A stretch of DNA of 32,359 nt from an uncultured Verrucomicrobiota bacterium (GCA_946631535.1 CAMPAF010000005.1:1-32359); one strand, 5' to 3'. Shown: positions 6,510 through 15,460, counted from the first letter of the stretch. A program made the numbers and translations. Notes: generated by a model from the sequence alone, not told the origin.

Positions 6510-9500
6510 TCAATTGTGCTGACACAGGCGTTCCGCCTGAATTCTAACAGGTCCGACGAGACCTGCCGGGCGCAGCGGATCATCGGCCGTCCAAGCGTCG
6601 GAGAAATTCGACCATGTGTAGATTCCCGTCCCCGAACAGGAACGGTCCTCGCGTACCCAGTCCGGAACGACACCCGTCTTCGGCTCGGCCGATCCGTCTC
6701 GACGTGCGATCGCATCGCCGATCATCCGATTGGGCCACGTGTTGTAGACGATGACCTCGAGCGCGTTCGTCCCCCGCACCAGGGCATCCTTCACCGACAC
6801 GCGAAAGGGCTCCTCCCATACGCATCCGAGGTCGTGGCCGTTCAACTTCACGCGGGCCAGCTCGTACACGGCGCCAAGGTCGAGCGTGACACGTTCCGAG
6901 GCGGCAAACTCCTCAAACCGTTCGTCGGAAACGACGAATGACTTTGCGTACACGCCACGTCCGGCGAAGTAGCGCAGCGCGGCGTCCTCCGACGCGCTCC
7001 AGCTCGTCAGCGCATCGAGGCGACGCGCGGATGGCGCTCCCAGCCCGTCGAACGACACGCGCCAGTCCGACGAAAGATCAAGCGTTGCGCGTGTGGACGC
7101 GGTCTTGCGGGGAATGGACACGCCGTCCGGCATACGATCCGTGAACAGAAGGAAACACGATCCCCGCGCACGCAAGTCGACGGGCACCTCTACGCGTCCG
7201 GGCTCCTTGTCGGCAGACTCCATGGCCGCGACATCGCCCGTAACTGCATCGAGGACGACCGGCCTGCCACCCTTGGGCACGGCAAAGGATACGGTGCCGG
7301 CAAACGGCTTGTCCGCCGCGTTGAGGACAAGATACAGCGTCTCATTGCCGAACTCCTTGCGCAGCGCCTGTATCGGAGCTCCGCACGACTCTGCCGCAGG
7401 GCGCAACTTCGCCTCGCGCACTGCCTTAAGCGGATCTGCCGTAGGGACGAGCCGTCCGGCGTATTTCCCTCCCCAAATCTCGTCTGCCAGCTTCTGCCAG
7501 GCGGCCGTATCGTCCTCCAGGGAAGTCGTCCCGAGCGGCTTCACGCCCGCCACGCGCACGCCCGCGTCCAGCAACGCCCTGACCTTCTTCAGGACCGGCA
7601 ACGAGGCATGTCTGGCCGGTCCAAGCAGAAGGAGATCGTAGCTCTCTCCGCCGGGAACGCCGCAGCCGCCGTCCGGACGTGGGGCGATCCTTGCGATGTC
7701 CGAGAAGCCGCAGTAGTCGAAGTCATAGCCGGCATTGACGAGCTTGTGCGGATAGGGACGTATGTTCGCGTCGTCTTCGCCGATGAAGAACAGCACCTGC
7801 GCATGCGCCTTCGTCGCCTGCAACAGAGTCTGTCCACGCATCACGTAGTCCGTCCACGCGCGCATCTCCGGCCACCAGGTGGTGTTGCGGGTGAGGTGCG
7901 TGCCGTGATGGCTGAGCGACATCCCGGGCCGTACGTTCAGGAACGGCTGATGCGCGTAGCTATGGTAGATCAGCTGCGTGACGCCCTCCCGCCAGCCCGA
8001 ATCGCCGTAGACGCGCAGCTCGTGCGGAGTGATCTGGAACTTTCCCTGCTGCTTCCATGTCGTGAACGCCTCGGCGCCGACGAGGGCACGTCCCGCAAGA
8101 TGCGCCGCCGAGGCCGCCGACCGCACGGAACCCGTCGCGTTGGGAACGGTTCCGGTAATCCAGAACTCGCCCATCGGCATGTCCGCATGTTGGTTGCATT
8201 CGACCGGATCGAATGGCCCCACCTGCGCCTCCGTCGCCGACAGCACTCCTGCGCGGCGGCAGAGTTCGGCAAAATACGCATAGTAGTTCTCGGCGACGAG
8301 ATCCGCAACCGTCCTCTGGAAATCATGCAGAAAACGCATGGAATCGCGCTCGCAGCCAACGACGTATCCAAATACGGACGGAAGCCACTTCACGAGATCG
8401 TATCCCCGGCGGCGGCGGAACTCTCCTTCAAATCCCTCCGTCCAGTTCTGGCCGCCGACTTCCCAGCTGTCGATCGTCAGGCTTCTCACGATGCCTTTCG
8501 CGCCTGGACGATCGAGGACGCGTTGCGGCATGTGGGGCCAGTGCGCGTCGAGTCCACGGCGCGAGAGCTTGTCGCATTCAAGCCCCTTGAGCTGCGTTGG
8601 ATGGTTCATCACGCCGGTCGACGTGTAGCCGATGCGCAGAATCCGCCACGTCCCAGGCGCGGGCGCCCGCCAGTTCAGCACGCCGCGCCGCGCGTCGAAG
8701 GACGCTGTCACGTCGACGATCTGCCGAATCGGCAAGCCGGGCACGCCCGAAGCGCCCAACGGCAGCGCACGATAGCGCAGCGTGACGTCGGCGGAATTGA
8801 CGGCATCCACCTCCGCGATGCGCGGGAGATCCGTGAACGACGCGGCGGTCAAGGCCTTGCGGCCCTTCCGGATCCAGTCGTACGATTCGACGCAGGTGAA
8901 CGTCGCCTTGAGAAAACGGACGTTTTCCACGCGTTTCGGGAAATGCGATATCTTCGGCGTGCGCGGCGCCTGGTACTGAACGCACCGGGTCTCGCCGCAG
9001 GGCTCCCAGTTCACGCCGTCGCGTGACGATGCGAAGGCAACGGCATGCGAGAGCGATTGCTCGCGGAAGCACAGGACCGCCGACCTGAACGACGAAGGCC
9101 GCGCAAACTCCCACACGAGCTCGCACGACGTGCCGGGATCTCCGAGCGGCAGCACGATTTCCCCGCCGCGCTTCAAGAAGCTCCCGAAGTCGGCATCGAA
9201 ATTCCCCGACATCTTCGCGATCTCCGCATCGCGTCCGGCCGGAAACGCGAGCACGGCGATGTCGCGGTAGAACCCCCTGACCGCTTCCGGCTGGGGCAGG
9301 GCGATCTCGCCGGCGGAGATGTCCGTGTCCGTCTCCGTGGCCGTCACGATCTTCATCGAGTCCTCGGGCTTGATCCACGGCCCGCCGGAACTGCTCCATC
9401 CCGGGCAGTTGTGGAGGCCGATCGTCATCCTGTGGCGACGGCAGGCGTCCAGTACGGCGTCGTAGAGCTCGAACCATTCGTCGGACAGGATCACGGGTCC

Positions 9501-9749
9501 CTTGAACGGCGCATTCGCCGCCATGAAGATGTGCGCCCGCTTGACGCCGGCCTCGCTCATCGCCCGAATGTCTGCTTCGATTCCTTCCTTCGTCGCGTAC
9601 GAGCCGACCCAGTGCCACCAGGCCTCCGGACGCGCCTCGGGATCCGGTGCGCGGAACTTGTCGATAAGCGACCCAGCGGCAAGCGTCTGGCCGACAGCCG
9701 CGAACGTTACCGCCGCAACGAGCAACGGAACGACAAGTTGACTTCTCAT
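6510..9749 (-). CDS. secreted GH106-type alpha-L-rhamnosidase-like glycosidase
   Basis: 1079 residues. Start ATG 9749 is chosen because GAGGTG lies 8 nt upstream; a GTG 9 nt earlier overlaps that site. A Sec signal peptide (MRSQLVVPLLVAAV...TLAA) exports it. The mature N-terminus has the GH106 opening: ARPEAWWHWVGSYATKEGI, then IRAMSEAGVKRAHIF, and later IGLHNCPGWSSSGGPWI. Residues of about 430-720 form the rest of the catalytic barrel. The last 200 residues are a galactose-binding beta-sandwich (VKLNGHDLGCVWEEPFRV, GTNALEVIVYNTWPNRMIGD). Family members release rhamnose from pectic or other rhamnosylated glycans; the exact substrate cannot be read here. It starts 24 nt after the SUMF1 gene stop and is probably the last gene of the ECF-sigma unit. 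Confidence 0.85.
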   Translation of the reverse strand: MRSQLVVPLLVAAVTFAAVGQTLAAGSLIDKFRAPDPEARPEAWWHWVGSYATKEGIEADIRAMSEAGVKRAHIFMAANAPFKGPVILSDEWFELYDAVLDACRRHRMTIGLHNCPGWSSSGGPWIKPEDSMKIVTATETDTDISAGEIALPQPEAVRGFYRDIAVLAFPAGRDAEIAKMSGNFDADFGSFLKRGGEIVLPLGDPGTSCELVWEFARPSSFRSAVLCFREQSLSHAVAFASSRDGVNWEPCGETRCVQYQAPRTPKISHFPKRVENVRFLKATFTCVESYDWIRKGRKALTAASFTDLPRIAEVDAVNSADVTLRYRALPLGASGVPGLPIRQIVDVTASFDARRGVLNWRAPAPGTWRILRIGYTSTGVMNHPTQLKGLECDKLSRRGLDAHWPHMPQRVLDRPGAKGIVRSLTIDSWEVGGQNWTEGFEGEFRRRRGYDLVKWLPSVFGYVVGCERDSMRFLHDFQRTVADLVAENYYAYFAELCRRAGVLSATEAQVGPFDPVECNQHADMPMGEFWITGTVPNATGSVRSAASAAHLAGRALVGAEAFTTWKQQGKFQITPHELRVYGDSGWREGVTQLIYHSYAHQPFLNVRPGMSLSHHGTHLTRNTTWWPEMRAWTDYVMRGQTLLQATKAHAQVLFFIGEDDANIRPYPHKLVNAGYDFDYCGFSDIARIAPRPDGGCGVPGGESYDLLLLGPARHASLPVLKKVRALLDAGVRVAGVKPLGTTSLEDDTAAWQKLADEIWGGKYAGRLVPTADPLKAVREAKLRPAAESCGAPIQALRKEFGNETLYLVLNAADKPFAGTVSFAVPKGGRPVVLDAVTGDVAAMESADKEPGRVEVPVDLRARGSCFLLFTDRMPDGVSIPRKTASTRATLDLSSDWRVSFDGLGAPSARRLDALTSWSASEDAALRYFAGRGVYAKSFVVSDERFEEFAASERVTLDLGAVYELARVKLNGHDLGCVWEEPFRVSVKDALVRGTNALEVIVYNTWPNRMIGDAIARRDGSAEPKTGVVPDWVREDRSCSGTGIYTWSNFSDAWTADDPLRPAGLVGPVRIQAERLCQHN

Positions 9750-9773
9750 AATCTCCACCTCTACGTTGCCAGG

Positions 9774-11057
9774 TTACCGTAACCCGGCCGTACAGGCGAC
9801 ACGGAAGCCGATGGAAATATCACGTTTCGTTGGGGAATCATAGTAACGAAACGCTGGTCTGCTAAGCCCTGCTGCTAAGTGAAAACTCCCACCACGTCTC
9901 ACGCGGTCCGAACCAGGCGCCGTGTTGACAATGCCGTTCAACGTCGTGATGTTGTCTGCATACCAATCGAGGCACCACTCCCATACATTACCGTGCATAT
10001 CGTAAAGTCCCCAGGTGTTCGGCAGGTAAGTTCCAACGATGGCAGTTCCATTCGTCACCTCACAGTCGGAAGACGGAAGATTCGCTCCAATCCTTCCACC
10101 GTTGTACCAGTAGCGTCCCAAGAGATCAAGATTAGGATCCATATTTGAACTTATCCGTATGTTCAAGCCATTACCCCAATAACCTTCACCATGACCTGCG
10201 CGGGCGGCGAATTCCCACTGCGCCTCAGAAGGGAGGTCGAAGTCGATGTTCGTCTTGTCTCGCAGAAGACCGAGGAAGGAATCGCCATACGGATCGGCAG
10301 GATACACGCCGCCAGTGGCGGAAGCGACGTTATCTTTCGTCCCTATTCCCTGTCGGATGTCCGTGTAACTGACCTTCTCGACAGGGCGCATCGTCCGTTC
10401 GGTGGTAAAGTTGGAAGAATTGTAGCCAGTAACTTGCTGCCACTGCGCCTGCGTAACGGGATAGACGCCGATGTAGTAGTTGTTCGTGAGGGTTACCTGA
10501 TGTGGTGTTTCGCGCGTGCTGTCCCGACCGTCCTCGGCCACGCTGCCCATCGTCCACTCCACACCCTTCGCTATGATCTTGCGCATGAGGAGTTTCGTTG
10601 TCTTGTAGATGCCATTCGTCACACCGCCCGGCACGAAATCGGCATCGGGATAGTACTTCTGCGTGTCCGCGCCGCCTGTCGCCGTGATGTCAACGGCCAT
10701 GTAGTCGGGCGTGTTGTCGAGCGCCCACGCCGTCATGCGCACGGAGACGACGCCCGCGCCAAATTTCTGGTCGGGCCACGAGAGGTACGGATCCCACGTC
10801 ACGACGTGGTTGCTGCCGGCGGCAACCTTCCTAAAGCAGTCGCCGCTGACGTTCTGGATGTTCGCGCCGCCGATGGAGACGCCGTTCGTGAGGACGTCCA
10901 TCGTCACGACGGCCGCCTCGTCGAGGTCGTACCTGACCGTTACGCGGCGGGAGAGGCCGTTCTGATCCAGGCGGACATTGGAGATCTGCGGATCGGCCGG
11001 ATCGGCTATGACGGCGGCGGCCAGCAGAATCGTGGAGAGGGGAATGAGGTTCTTCAT
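9774..11057 (-). CDS. secreted SUMF1/FGE-fold protein, non-catalytic type
   Basis: 427 residues from ATG 11057, preceded by AAAGGAAC 8 nt upstream and followed by a clear signal peptide. An ATG at 11084 overlaps the anti-sigma stop (ATGA) and is the alternative start. Residues 25-125 form a beta-sandwich seen in front of such domains. Residues of about 155-427 are the formylglycine-generating-enzyme (SUMF1) fold: WTMGS, YIGVYPVTQAQW, DFDLPSEAQWEFAARAG, GLYDMHGNVWEWCLDWY, RRGGSF, IGFRVA. The Cys pair used by true FGE in the segment after RGGS is absent (RGGSFHLAAGLSRPAFRYY). It therefore probably binds a ligand or cell-wall glycan instead of activating sulfatases. It sits between the anti-sigma factor and the GH106 gene. 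Confidence 0.85.
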   Translation of the reverse strand: MKNLIPLSTILLAAAVIADPADPQISNVRLDQNGLSRRVTVRYDLDEAAVVTMDVLTNGVSIGGANIQNVSGDCFRKVAAGSNHVVTWDPYLSWPDQKFGAGVVSVRMTAWALDNTPDYMAVDITATGGADTQKYYPDADFVPGGVTNGIYKTTKLLMRKIIAKGVEWTMGSVAEDGRDSTRETPHQVTLTNNYYIGVYPVTQAQWQQVTGYNSSNFTTERTMRPVEKVSYTDIRQGIGTKDNVASATGGVYPADPYGDSFLGLLRDKTNIDFDLPSEAQWEFAARAGHGEGYWGNGLNIRISSNMDPNLDLLGRYWYNGGRIGANLPSSDCEVTNGTAIVGTYLPNTWGLYDMHGNVWEWCLDWYADNITTLNGIVNTAPGSDRVRRGGSFHLAAGLSRPAFRYYDSPTKRDISIGFRVACTAGLR

Positions 11058-11080
11058 GGGTTTGTTCCTTTTAGGTGAAA

Positions 11081-11314
11081 TCATTTGAAAATAATGTAGA
11101 GCCCCTTCGGCTCGAAGGAGTTGAAGGATGAGAGCGCGTCAGTTTCCTTCGTCGTGCGGGAACGCGATAGGAAGGCGTCGGCCTCGTCCGTGGCCGACGT
11201 GCGGAACTCGGAGTTGAACGAGTCGAACGTCGCTTCGGCGGAGGATGCGCCTTGGGCGGGCGGGGTGGAGAGGATTGCGATGGCGGATGATGCCGCCAGT
11301 AGGGTTCTTTTCAC
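11081..11314 (-). CDS. possible internal in-frame gene: small secreted peptide
   Basis: 77 codons from GTG 11314-11312 to the stop shared with the anti-sigma gene. AAGGAG stands 8 nt upstream, better than the site of the longer gene. The product would have a signal peptide (KRTLLAASSAIAILSTPPAQGA) and a short Ser/Phe/Asp-rich mature part with FDSFNSEF and LSSFNSFEP, ending KGLYIIFK. The next start (SUMF1) is 23 nt away. Either the anti-sigma gene has fused with a small secreted-protein gene, or the internal start gives a second product. Confidence 0.35.
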   Translation of the reverse strand: MKRTLLAASSAIAILSTPPAQGASSAEATFDSFNSEFRTSATDEADAFLSRSRTTKETDALSSFNSFEPKGLYIIFK

Positions 11315-11779
11315 TTGTGGTTCTCCTTCGGGTTCGATGGGAGGGGTGCCACCGCCAAGATGGCGGCTGTCCCAGTCAGAATCGCCGCTCGGAGAGCGGC
11401 TTGCAAGACCATTATCGTCGCGGCTTTCCATAGTGGTGCCGATCCAGGCGGCGAGGGCCGCGCCGCCGCAGAGGAGCATGATGGCGGCCGCACGCTTGAG
11501 CCAAAGCGGCACGATTATGGAACCGGCGCGCTTCGCGGCGGGGATGGCGGCGGCGGCGAGGCGGGCGGCAAGGGCGGCAGTTGGCGTGGTGGGCGGCGGG
11601 ATGTCGGAAACGTCGTTCAGCGCGCGGAACCATGCGGCATGTTCGGTTTGCTCGGCGGCGAGGAATGCCCGGCACTCCGCGCAACGGGAAAGGTGCAGGT
11701 TCACCTTGCGCCGACACGATGCAGAGAGGCGATTCTCTATCGCCTCTTCCACGAGCGCTTGTACTTCCTGACAGTTCAC
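11081..11779 (-). CDS. anti-sigma factor with zinc-finger domain and fused secreted tail
   Basis: 232 residues, GTG start overlapping the sigma gene stop (GTGA), with GGAG 8 nt upstream. The ZAS-type zinc finger is visible: C3, H29, C33, C36 (HLSRCAEC). An Ala/Pro-rich linker and one transmembrane helix (residues of about 91-114, LLCGGAALAAWIG) follow. The part outside the membrane is low-complexity. From residue 156 the sequence looks like a new signal peptide (VKRTLLAASSAIAILS..QGA), and that codon is a GTG with its own AAGGAG, so two products may come from this frame. The role is to hold the upstream ECF sigma factor at the membrane until a signal arrives. Confidence 0.8.
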   Translation of the reverse strand: MNCQEVQALVEEAIENRLSASCRRKVNLHLSRCAECRAFLAAEQTEHAAWFRALNDVSDIPPPTTPTAALAARLAAAAIPAAKRAGSIIVPLWLKRAAAIMLLCGGAALAAWIGTTMESRDDNGLASRSPSGDSDWDSRHLGGGTPPIEPEGEPQVKRTLLAASSAIAILSTPPAQGASSAEATFDSFNSEFRTSATDEADAFLSRSRTTKETDALSSFNSFEPKGLYIIFK

Positions 11780-12345
11780 GTTTTGTCTCCATTGTGGTTG
11801 AATGCGGCATCGGTGCGAATCGTTCCCGACAACTGACCGCGAATTCGCTGCTTGGCGCGGTTGAGACGACTTTTGACGCTTCCCTCGGGAATGGCCAGCA
11901 CCTGCGCGATCTCGGGGACGGTAAGATCCTCGAAATAGCGGAACACGACGACTTCACGGAAAATTTCAGGCAGGGCGGCGACGGCCTGGCGGACTGCGGC
12001 CACGTCCTGCGCGGTGGCGAGGGTTTCGGCGGCATCCGGGGCGGAATCGGGCGGGTCGGGCAAATCATCCGTGAAGTCGAGCATGTTCGCCGCCTTGCGG
12101 CGCACGTCCATGCGGCGGAAGTTGACGAGGATCGTGTAGAGCCACTGGAAGAAGTTGCGGTCGGTACGGTAGCTGCCAATGCGTTCGATGGCACGCTGGA
12201 GCGTGCGGAAGGTCAAGTCTTCGGCGTCGACCGCGTTCAGGCACAGGCGATAGGCAACCTGATACAGACGGTCACGGTATTCGGCTACGAGCCGCCGCGC
12301 GCCCGCTGCCGGGTTGTGCCTGATTTCATCCGCAAGGTCTGCCAT
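11776..12345 (-). CDS. ECF-type RNA polymerase sigma factor
   Basis: 189 residues. The sigma2 region lies at about residues 18-85 (YRDRLYQVAYRLCLNAVDAE, NFFQWLYTILVNFRRMD). The sigma4 region lies at about 112-170 (LPEIFREVVVFRYFEDLTVP, IAQVLAIPEGSVKSRLNRAK). It redirects RNA polymerase to a small regulon. It heads a run of same-strand genes, anti-sigma, SUMF1 protein and GH106 glycosidase, and overlaps the anti-sigma gene by 4 nt. The start at 12345 has no well-placed ribosome site; AGGA is 14 nt away. A TATACT box ends only 9 nt upstream, so the message may be almost leaderless. An 8-bp inverted repeat covers the same place. Confidence 0.9.
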   Translation of the reverse strand: MADLADEIRHNPAAGARRLVAEYRDRLYQVAYRLCLNAVDAEDLTFRTLQRAIERIGSYRTDRNFFQWLYTILVNFRRMDVRRKAANMLDFTDDLPDPPDSAPDAAETLATAQDVAAVRQAVAALPEIFREVVVFRYFEDLTVPEIAQVLAIPEGSVKSRLNRAKQRIRGQLSGTIRTDAAFNHNGDKT

Positions 12346-12347
12346 GT

Positions 12348-12389
12348 CATTAAAGTATATCCTTTAATGATATAATGCGCCAAGGGCGC
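12348..12389 (-). promoter_or_regulatory. sigma-factor gene promoter region with inverted repeat
   Basis: On the minus strand: TTGGCG (12384-12379), 18 nt, then TATACT (12360-12355). Inverted repeat CATTAAAG / CTTTAATG (12348-12355 and 12362-12369) overlaps the -10 box and would suit a repressor or autoregulator. A GCGCC..GGCGC hairpin (12377-12389) and a CGTTCC..GGAACG hairpin (12394-12409) lie upstream and could weakly end the transcript of the gene before. Confidence 0.45.
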
Positions 12390-12441
12390 AAATCGTTCCA
12401 TTGGGAACGGTTCGTCGGCAGAAGGGTGCTGTCGGGCGCGG

Positions 12442-14235
12442 CTAGAGTCTTTCGCGCAGCCACTTCTCGGCGTGGCAGTTCGTGCACTTGCCGGGGTTCG
12501 GCTTGTGGTCTGGCGGACGCTTGATGGACTCGAATCCGCGCTTCACCTGCTTCTTCGGCGGCGGAATGCCGCGGAACAAGAACTCCTCCGCCGGGACGAG
12601 ATGCTTCCAGGCGAACGCCTGTTCGTACTCGTCACAGGGCATGACAGGATGGCGAACCGTCTTGCCGCCGATTGTGGCGGAGGCGAAAACCTTGATGGGC
12701 TGGACTTCCATCGTGCGCTGCCCGACGTACGTGAGCATGGCAAACGTCGTGTCTACGCCTGAAGTGATCACGCCGTTCTGCACCCGGATGTCCTGCGGGA
12801 ACTCCAGCTTCACGTTGCCGGTGAATCCGTCTGTGCGGCGGACGCGGAAGCCGACCTTCACAGGACGGCCGGCCATCATCGGCAACGTCGAGCGGGTGGA
12901 GAACGCCTCGAAGTCAGGCGTCGGGCTGCGGACCTCAAGCCACCAGACGTAGTCGTCGCCGCCATGCCCCGTGCGGTCCGTGACCTCTGCCAGATACTCG
13001 CCAGCCTCCTTGAAGTCGTAGGTTCCGATGGGATCGCACTCGCCCTGCGGAACCGTGCCGGTGAACACCGTGTTCGTGACGTCATCCCAGTGACCCAGCA
13101 CGGGGCCGCCGGCTGCCTTGCGCAGCGTAAGCACCGCATCGAGCGGCGATCCCTTGCGGCGCGCCTTCACCTCCAGCACGTGCGGCCCCGGCTTCGCGAT
13201 GGAGAACTTCTTCGCCGAGACCATGCCAGGGCGCGACACGACGCCGTCGGCCGCGCGGGCCGCTGGCTTCTTCGCGTCGCCGATGTGGATCGTGTAGACG
13301 AAGTCCGCGCGGCCACGGTAGAGGACATCGTGGATCGCCAGCGAGTAGACGCCTTCTTTAAACGGCGTGAACTCAAGGACGGGGTCTGGACGGAATCGCG
13401 CCTCGTCGTCGGCTACGGCCACCGTGTTGCCCTGATCGTCCTTGAGAGTTATGACGGCATTGAAAAATCCGGGCACGGCATCGCCGATGTAGGGCTGCAG
13501 CTCGCGGGCTGTCACCCTGAACGCGTAGCGCCTTCCGGCCGCGAGATGCAGGCGGAAGGTGTCGGTCGAGCCGGGCAGGATCTGTCCGTCAAGCACCGCG
13601 CTTCCGGTGCGCACGTCCGCCAGGGGCGTTTCAGGCTGCTTGCGGTGCGGCGGGATGTAGAGCGGCTCCGGCGTGTGGGATGCCGCAGTGACCTCGAACG
13701 GGCGCGGCGCGGACATGCCGCCGCCGCCGTAGCCGACCAGCGAGCGCCAGCCTGGCTGGGCGTTCGCGTCGGCCGCGACGGTCACGAGGACCATCTGCCG
13801 CAAGGACGGCGTCGCCTGTAGGGCGTTCTTCGGGGTGTAGAGATCGTGTTCGACGAGTGATAGCTGGCCGATGTCGAGCTTGTCGAGCTTGGTCCACCAG
13901 TCGTTGATCCGCCACTCGTCAAGGTGCGGGTCGTTCGGCATCTGCGGTTCCTCGCGGTTGCCTTCGGCGATGCCGTTGAGCCACTTCTTGAGGTGCCGAT
14001 CCTGTTGCCAGGTCGGCGGCGGAAAGTTGGGCACGTTTTCTATCTTGAGGACATGGAGTCCGCTCTTGGTGAAGTGGTATTTCTGCGCGCCGCCCAAGGC
14101 CTGTCCGCCGATGATGAGGCGGTTCGTGGCGCCAGCCTGGATGCCTGCGGGATAGATGTAACCGACGTAAGGATCTGCCGAGCAGACGAGCGACGCTCCT
14201 GCCAGCAGAACGAGGCCGCAAAGGGTCCGTTTCAT
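12442..14235 (-). CDS. secreted PPC-domain protein with C-terminal heme-c motif
   Basis: 597 residues. Signal peptide MKRTLCGLVLLAGASLVCSA. The N-terminal part (20-180) is Ig-like (YIYPAGIQAGATNRLIIGG). Two pre-peptidase C-terminal (PPC) type beta domains follow: about 210-325 with LPGSTDTFRLHLAAGRRYAF, and about 335-440 with PHVLEVKARRKGSPLDAVL. A further beta domain follows. The last 15 residues hold KCTNCH, a c-type heme site, as in the planctomycete-type cytochrome proteins. It starts 1 nt after the DUF1501 stop with GGAG in the overlap region. In this trio the heme site is on the PPC protein rather than on the DUF1549/DUF1553 partner. Its last codons are duplicated at 1934-1977. Confidence 0.85.
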   Translation of the reverse strand: MKRTLCGLVLLAGASLVCSADPYVGYIYPAGIQAGATNRLIIGGQALGGAQKYHFTKSGLHVLKIENVPNFPPPTWQQDRHLKKWLNGIAEGNREEPQMPNDPHLDEWRINDWWTKLDKLDIGQLSLVEHDLYTPKNALQATPSLRQMVLVTVAADANAQPGWRSLVGYGGGGMSAPRPFEVTAASHTPEPLYIPPHRKQPETPLADVRTGSAVLDGQILPGSTDTFRLHLAAGRRYAFRVTARELQPYIGDAVPGFFNAVITLKDDQGNTVAVADDEARFRPDPVLEFTPFKEGVYSLAIHDVLYRGRADFVYTIHIGDAKKPAARAADGVVSRPGMVSAKKFSIAKPGPHVLEVKARRKGSPLDAVLTLRKAAGGPVLGHWDDVTNTVFTGTVPQGECDPIGTYDFKEAGEYLAEVTDRTGHGGDDYVWWLEVRSPTPDFEAFSTRSTLPMMAGRPVKVGFRVRRTDGFTGNVKLEFPQDIRVQNGVITSGVDTTFAMLTYVGQRTMEVQPIKVFASATIGGKTVRHPVMPCDEYEQAFAWKHLVPAEEFLFRGIPPPKKQVKRGFESIKRPPDHKPNPGKCTNCHAEKWLRERL

Positions 14236-14236
14236 T

Positions 14237-15448
14237 TCACGCTCCTTCCGTGTAGAGTTCGCGTAGGCGTCCTGCGGAAGACTGCGGCGGCAGGAGCGGC
14301 ATCTTCTTGCCCTTGGAGTTGGGGAGGGGGCCTTCCGGATCGATGCCGCAGCATGCGTAGATGCTGCCGAGGAAGTCCTGCGGGGAGACCGGACGGCTGA
14401 CGGGGTTGCTGGCGGTAGCGTCGGACTCTCCGACGACCTGGCCGCCCTTGAACCCGCCGCCGGCCAGGAGCGCCGAGAAGCAGCGCGCGTAGTGTCCGCG
14501 CCCGCCGTTCCATGGTGCCTCCCATCCGACGCGCGGCGTGCGTCCGAACTCGCCGCTCATCCACACGACTGTGGAGTCGAGCAGGCCTTTCGACTTCATG
14601 TCCTGGAGGAACGTGGCGATCGCCATGTCCGTGTCGAGGCTCTTGCGCTTCATCGTCTCGAAGTGGCGCTTGTGCGAGTCCCAGCCCGGCACGTTCACGG
14701 TGATGTACGGCACTCCGTACTCTACGAGGCGGCGGGCGACGAGAAGGGTCTGGCCGATCTCGTTGCGGCCATAGCTGTCGCGCAGCTCCTTGGTCTCGAG
14801 GGAAAGGTCGAACACCTTGGCGGCGTCGCCTTCGGCGATGCGGCGCGCCTCCTTGCCGGCGGTGTCGAAGGCGGCGGCCTGCACGGCGTTCGCGCTCTTG
14901 GCGGCGGGCTTCCAGCCGTCGAGCGCGGACAGGAGCTCGAAGCGGGCCTGGGACGCCTCCGGGGTCACGCCCTCTGGCGGCACGATGCCGTCAACGGAGA
15001 AGCGCGGGGCGTTGGGGCGGCCTCCGGTGACGAGCGGCGCGGCGTCGGTGCCTAGGAACCCGACCTCGCTGAACCGGCCCTTCTCGCGCGTTAGGATGAC
15101 GTATGGGGGCAGATCGCCCTTGTACTCCTTGCGCTTCACCTGGGAAATCACTGCGCCGATGGCGGGGCACACCTCGCCGCCGCCCGGCATACGGCCTGTC
15201 TGCATCAGGTAACAGGCCGTCTCGTGCCCGAACTCGGTGTGGGTCATCGTACGGATGACCGAAAAGAGGTCGGCGCACTTCGCCATCTGCGGCCACCACT
15301 CGTGAAGCTCCATGCCGGGCACGTTGGTGGGGATGGACTTCAGGCCGCCGTTGAAGTCGCGGTCCGCCTTCGGCTTGGGGTCAAAAGACTCGAGCTGGCT
15401 GGGTCCGCCCCATTGCCAGATCTCGACGACGCTCTTGGCTGGTTTCAT
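14237..15448 (-). CDS. DUF1501 family protein (sulfatase/alkaline-phosphatase superfamily)
   Basis: 403 residues, start ATG 15448 with GAGGAGG 5 nt upstream. Family motifs in order: WGGPSQLESFDPKP near the N-terminus, HTEFGHETACYLMQTG, TVNVPGWDSHKRHF, WMSGEFGRTPR and GRGHYARCFSALLAGGG. These belong to the metal-binding core of the alkaline-phosphatase-like fold. Family members are abundant in Planctomycetes and relatives, and their substrate is unknown. Usually they carry a Tat signal; this one begins directly with the first core strand (KSVVEIWQWGG) and has none. It lies 12 nt after the DUF1549/1553 gene, whose product does have an RR signal. Confidence 0.9.
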   Translation of the reverse strand: MKPAKSVVEIWQWGGPSQLESFDPKPKADRDFNGGLKSIPTNVPGMELHEWWPQMAKCADLFSVIRTMTHTEFGHETACYLMQTGRMPGGGEVCPAIGAVISQVKRKEYKGDLPPYVILTREKGRFSEVGFLGTDAAPLVTGGRPNAPRFSVDGIVPPEGVTPEASQARFELLSALDGWKPAAKSANAVQAAAFDTAGKEARRIAEGDAAKVFDLSLETKELRDSYGRNEIGQTLLVARRLVEYGVPYITVNVPGWDSHKRHFETMKRKSLDTDMAIATFLQDMKSKGLLDSTVVWMSGEFGRTPRVGWEAPWNGGRGHYARCFSALLAGGGFKGGQVVGESDATASNPVSRPVSPQDFLGSIYACCGIDPEGPLPNSKGKKMPLLPPQSSAGRLRELYTEGA

Positions 15449-15460
15449 GGCGCCTCCTCG

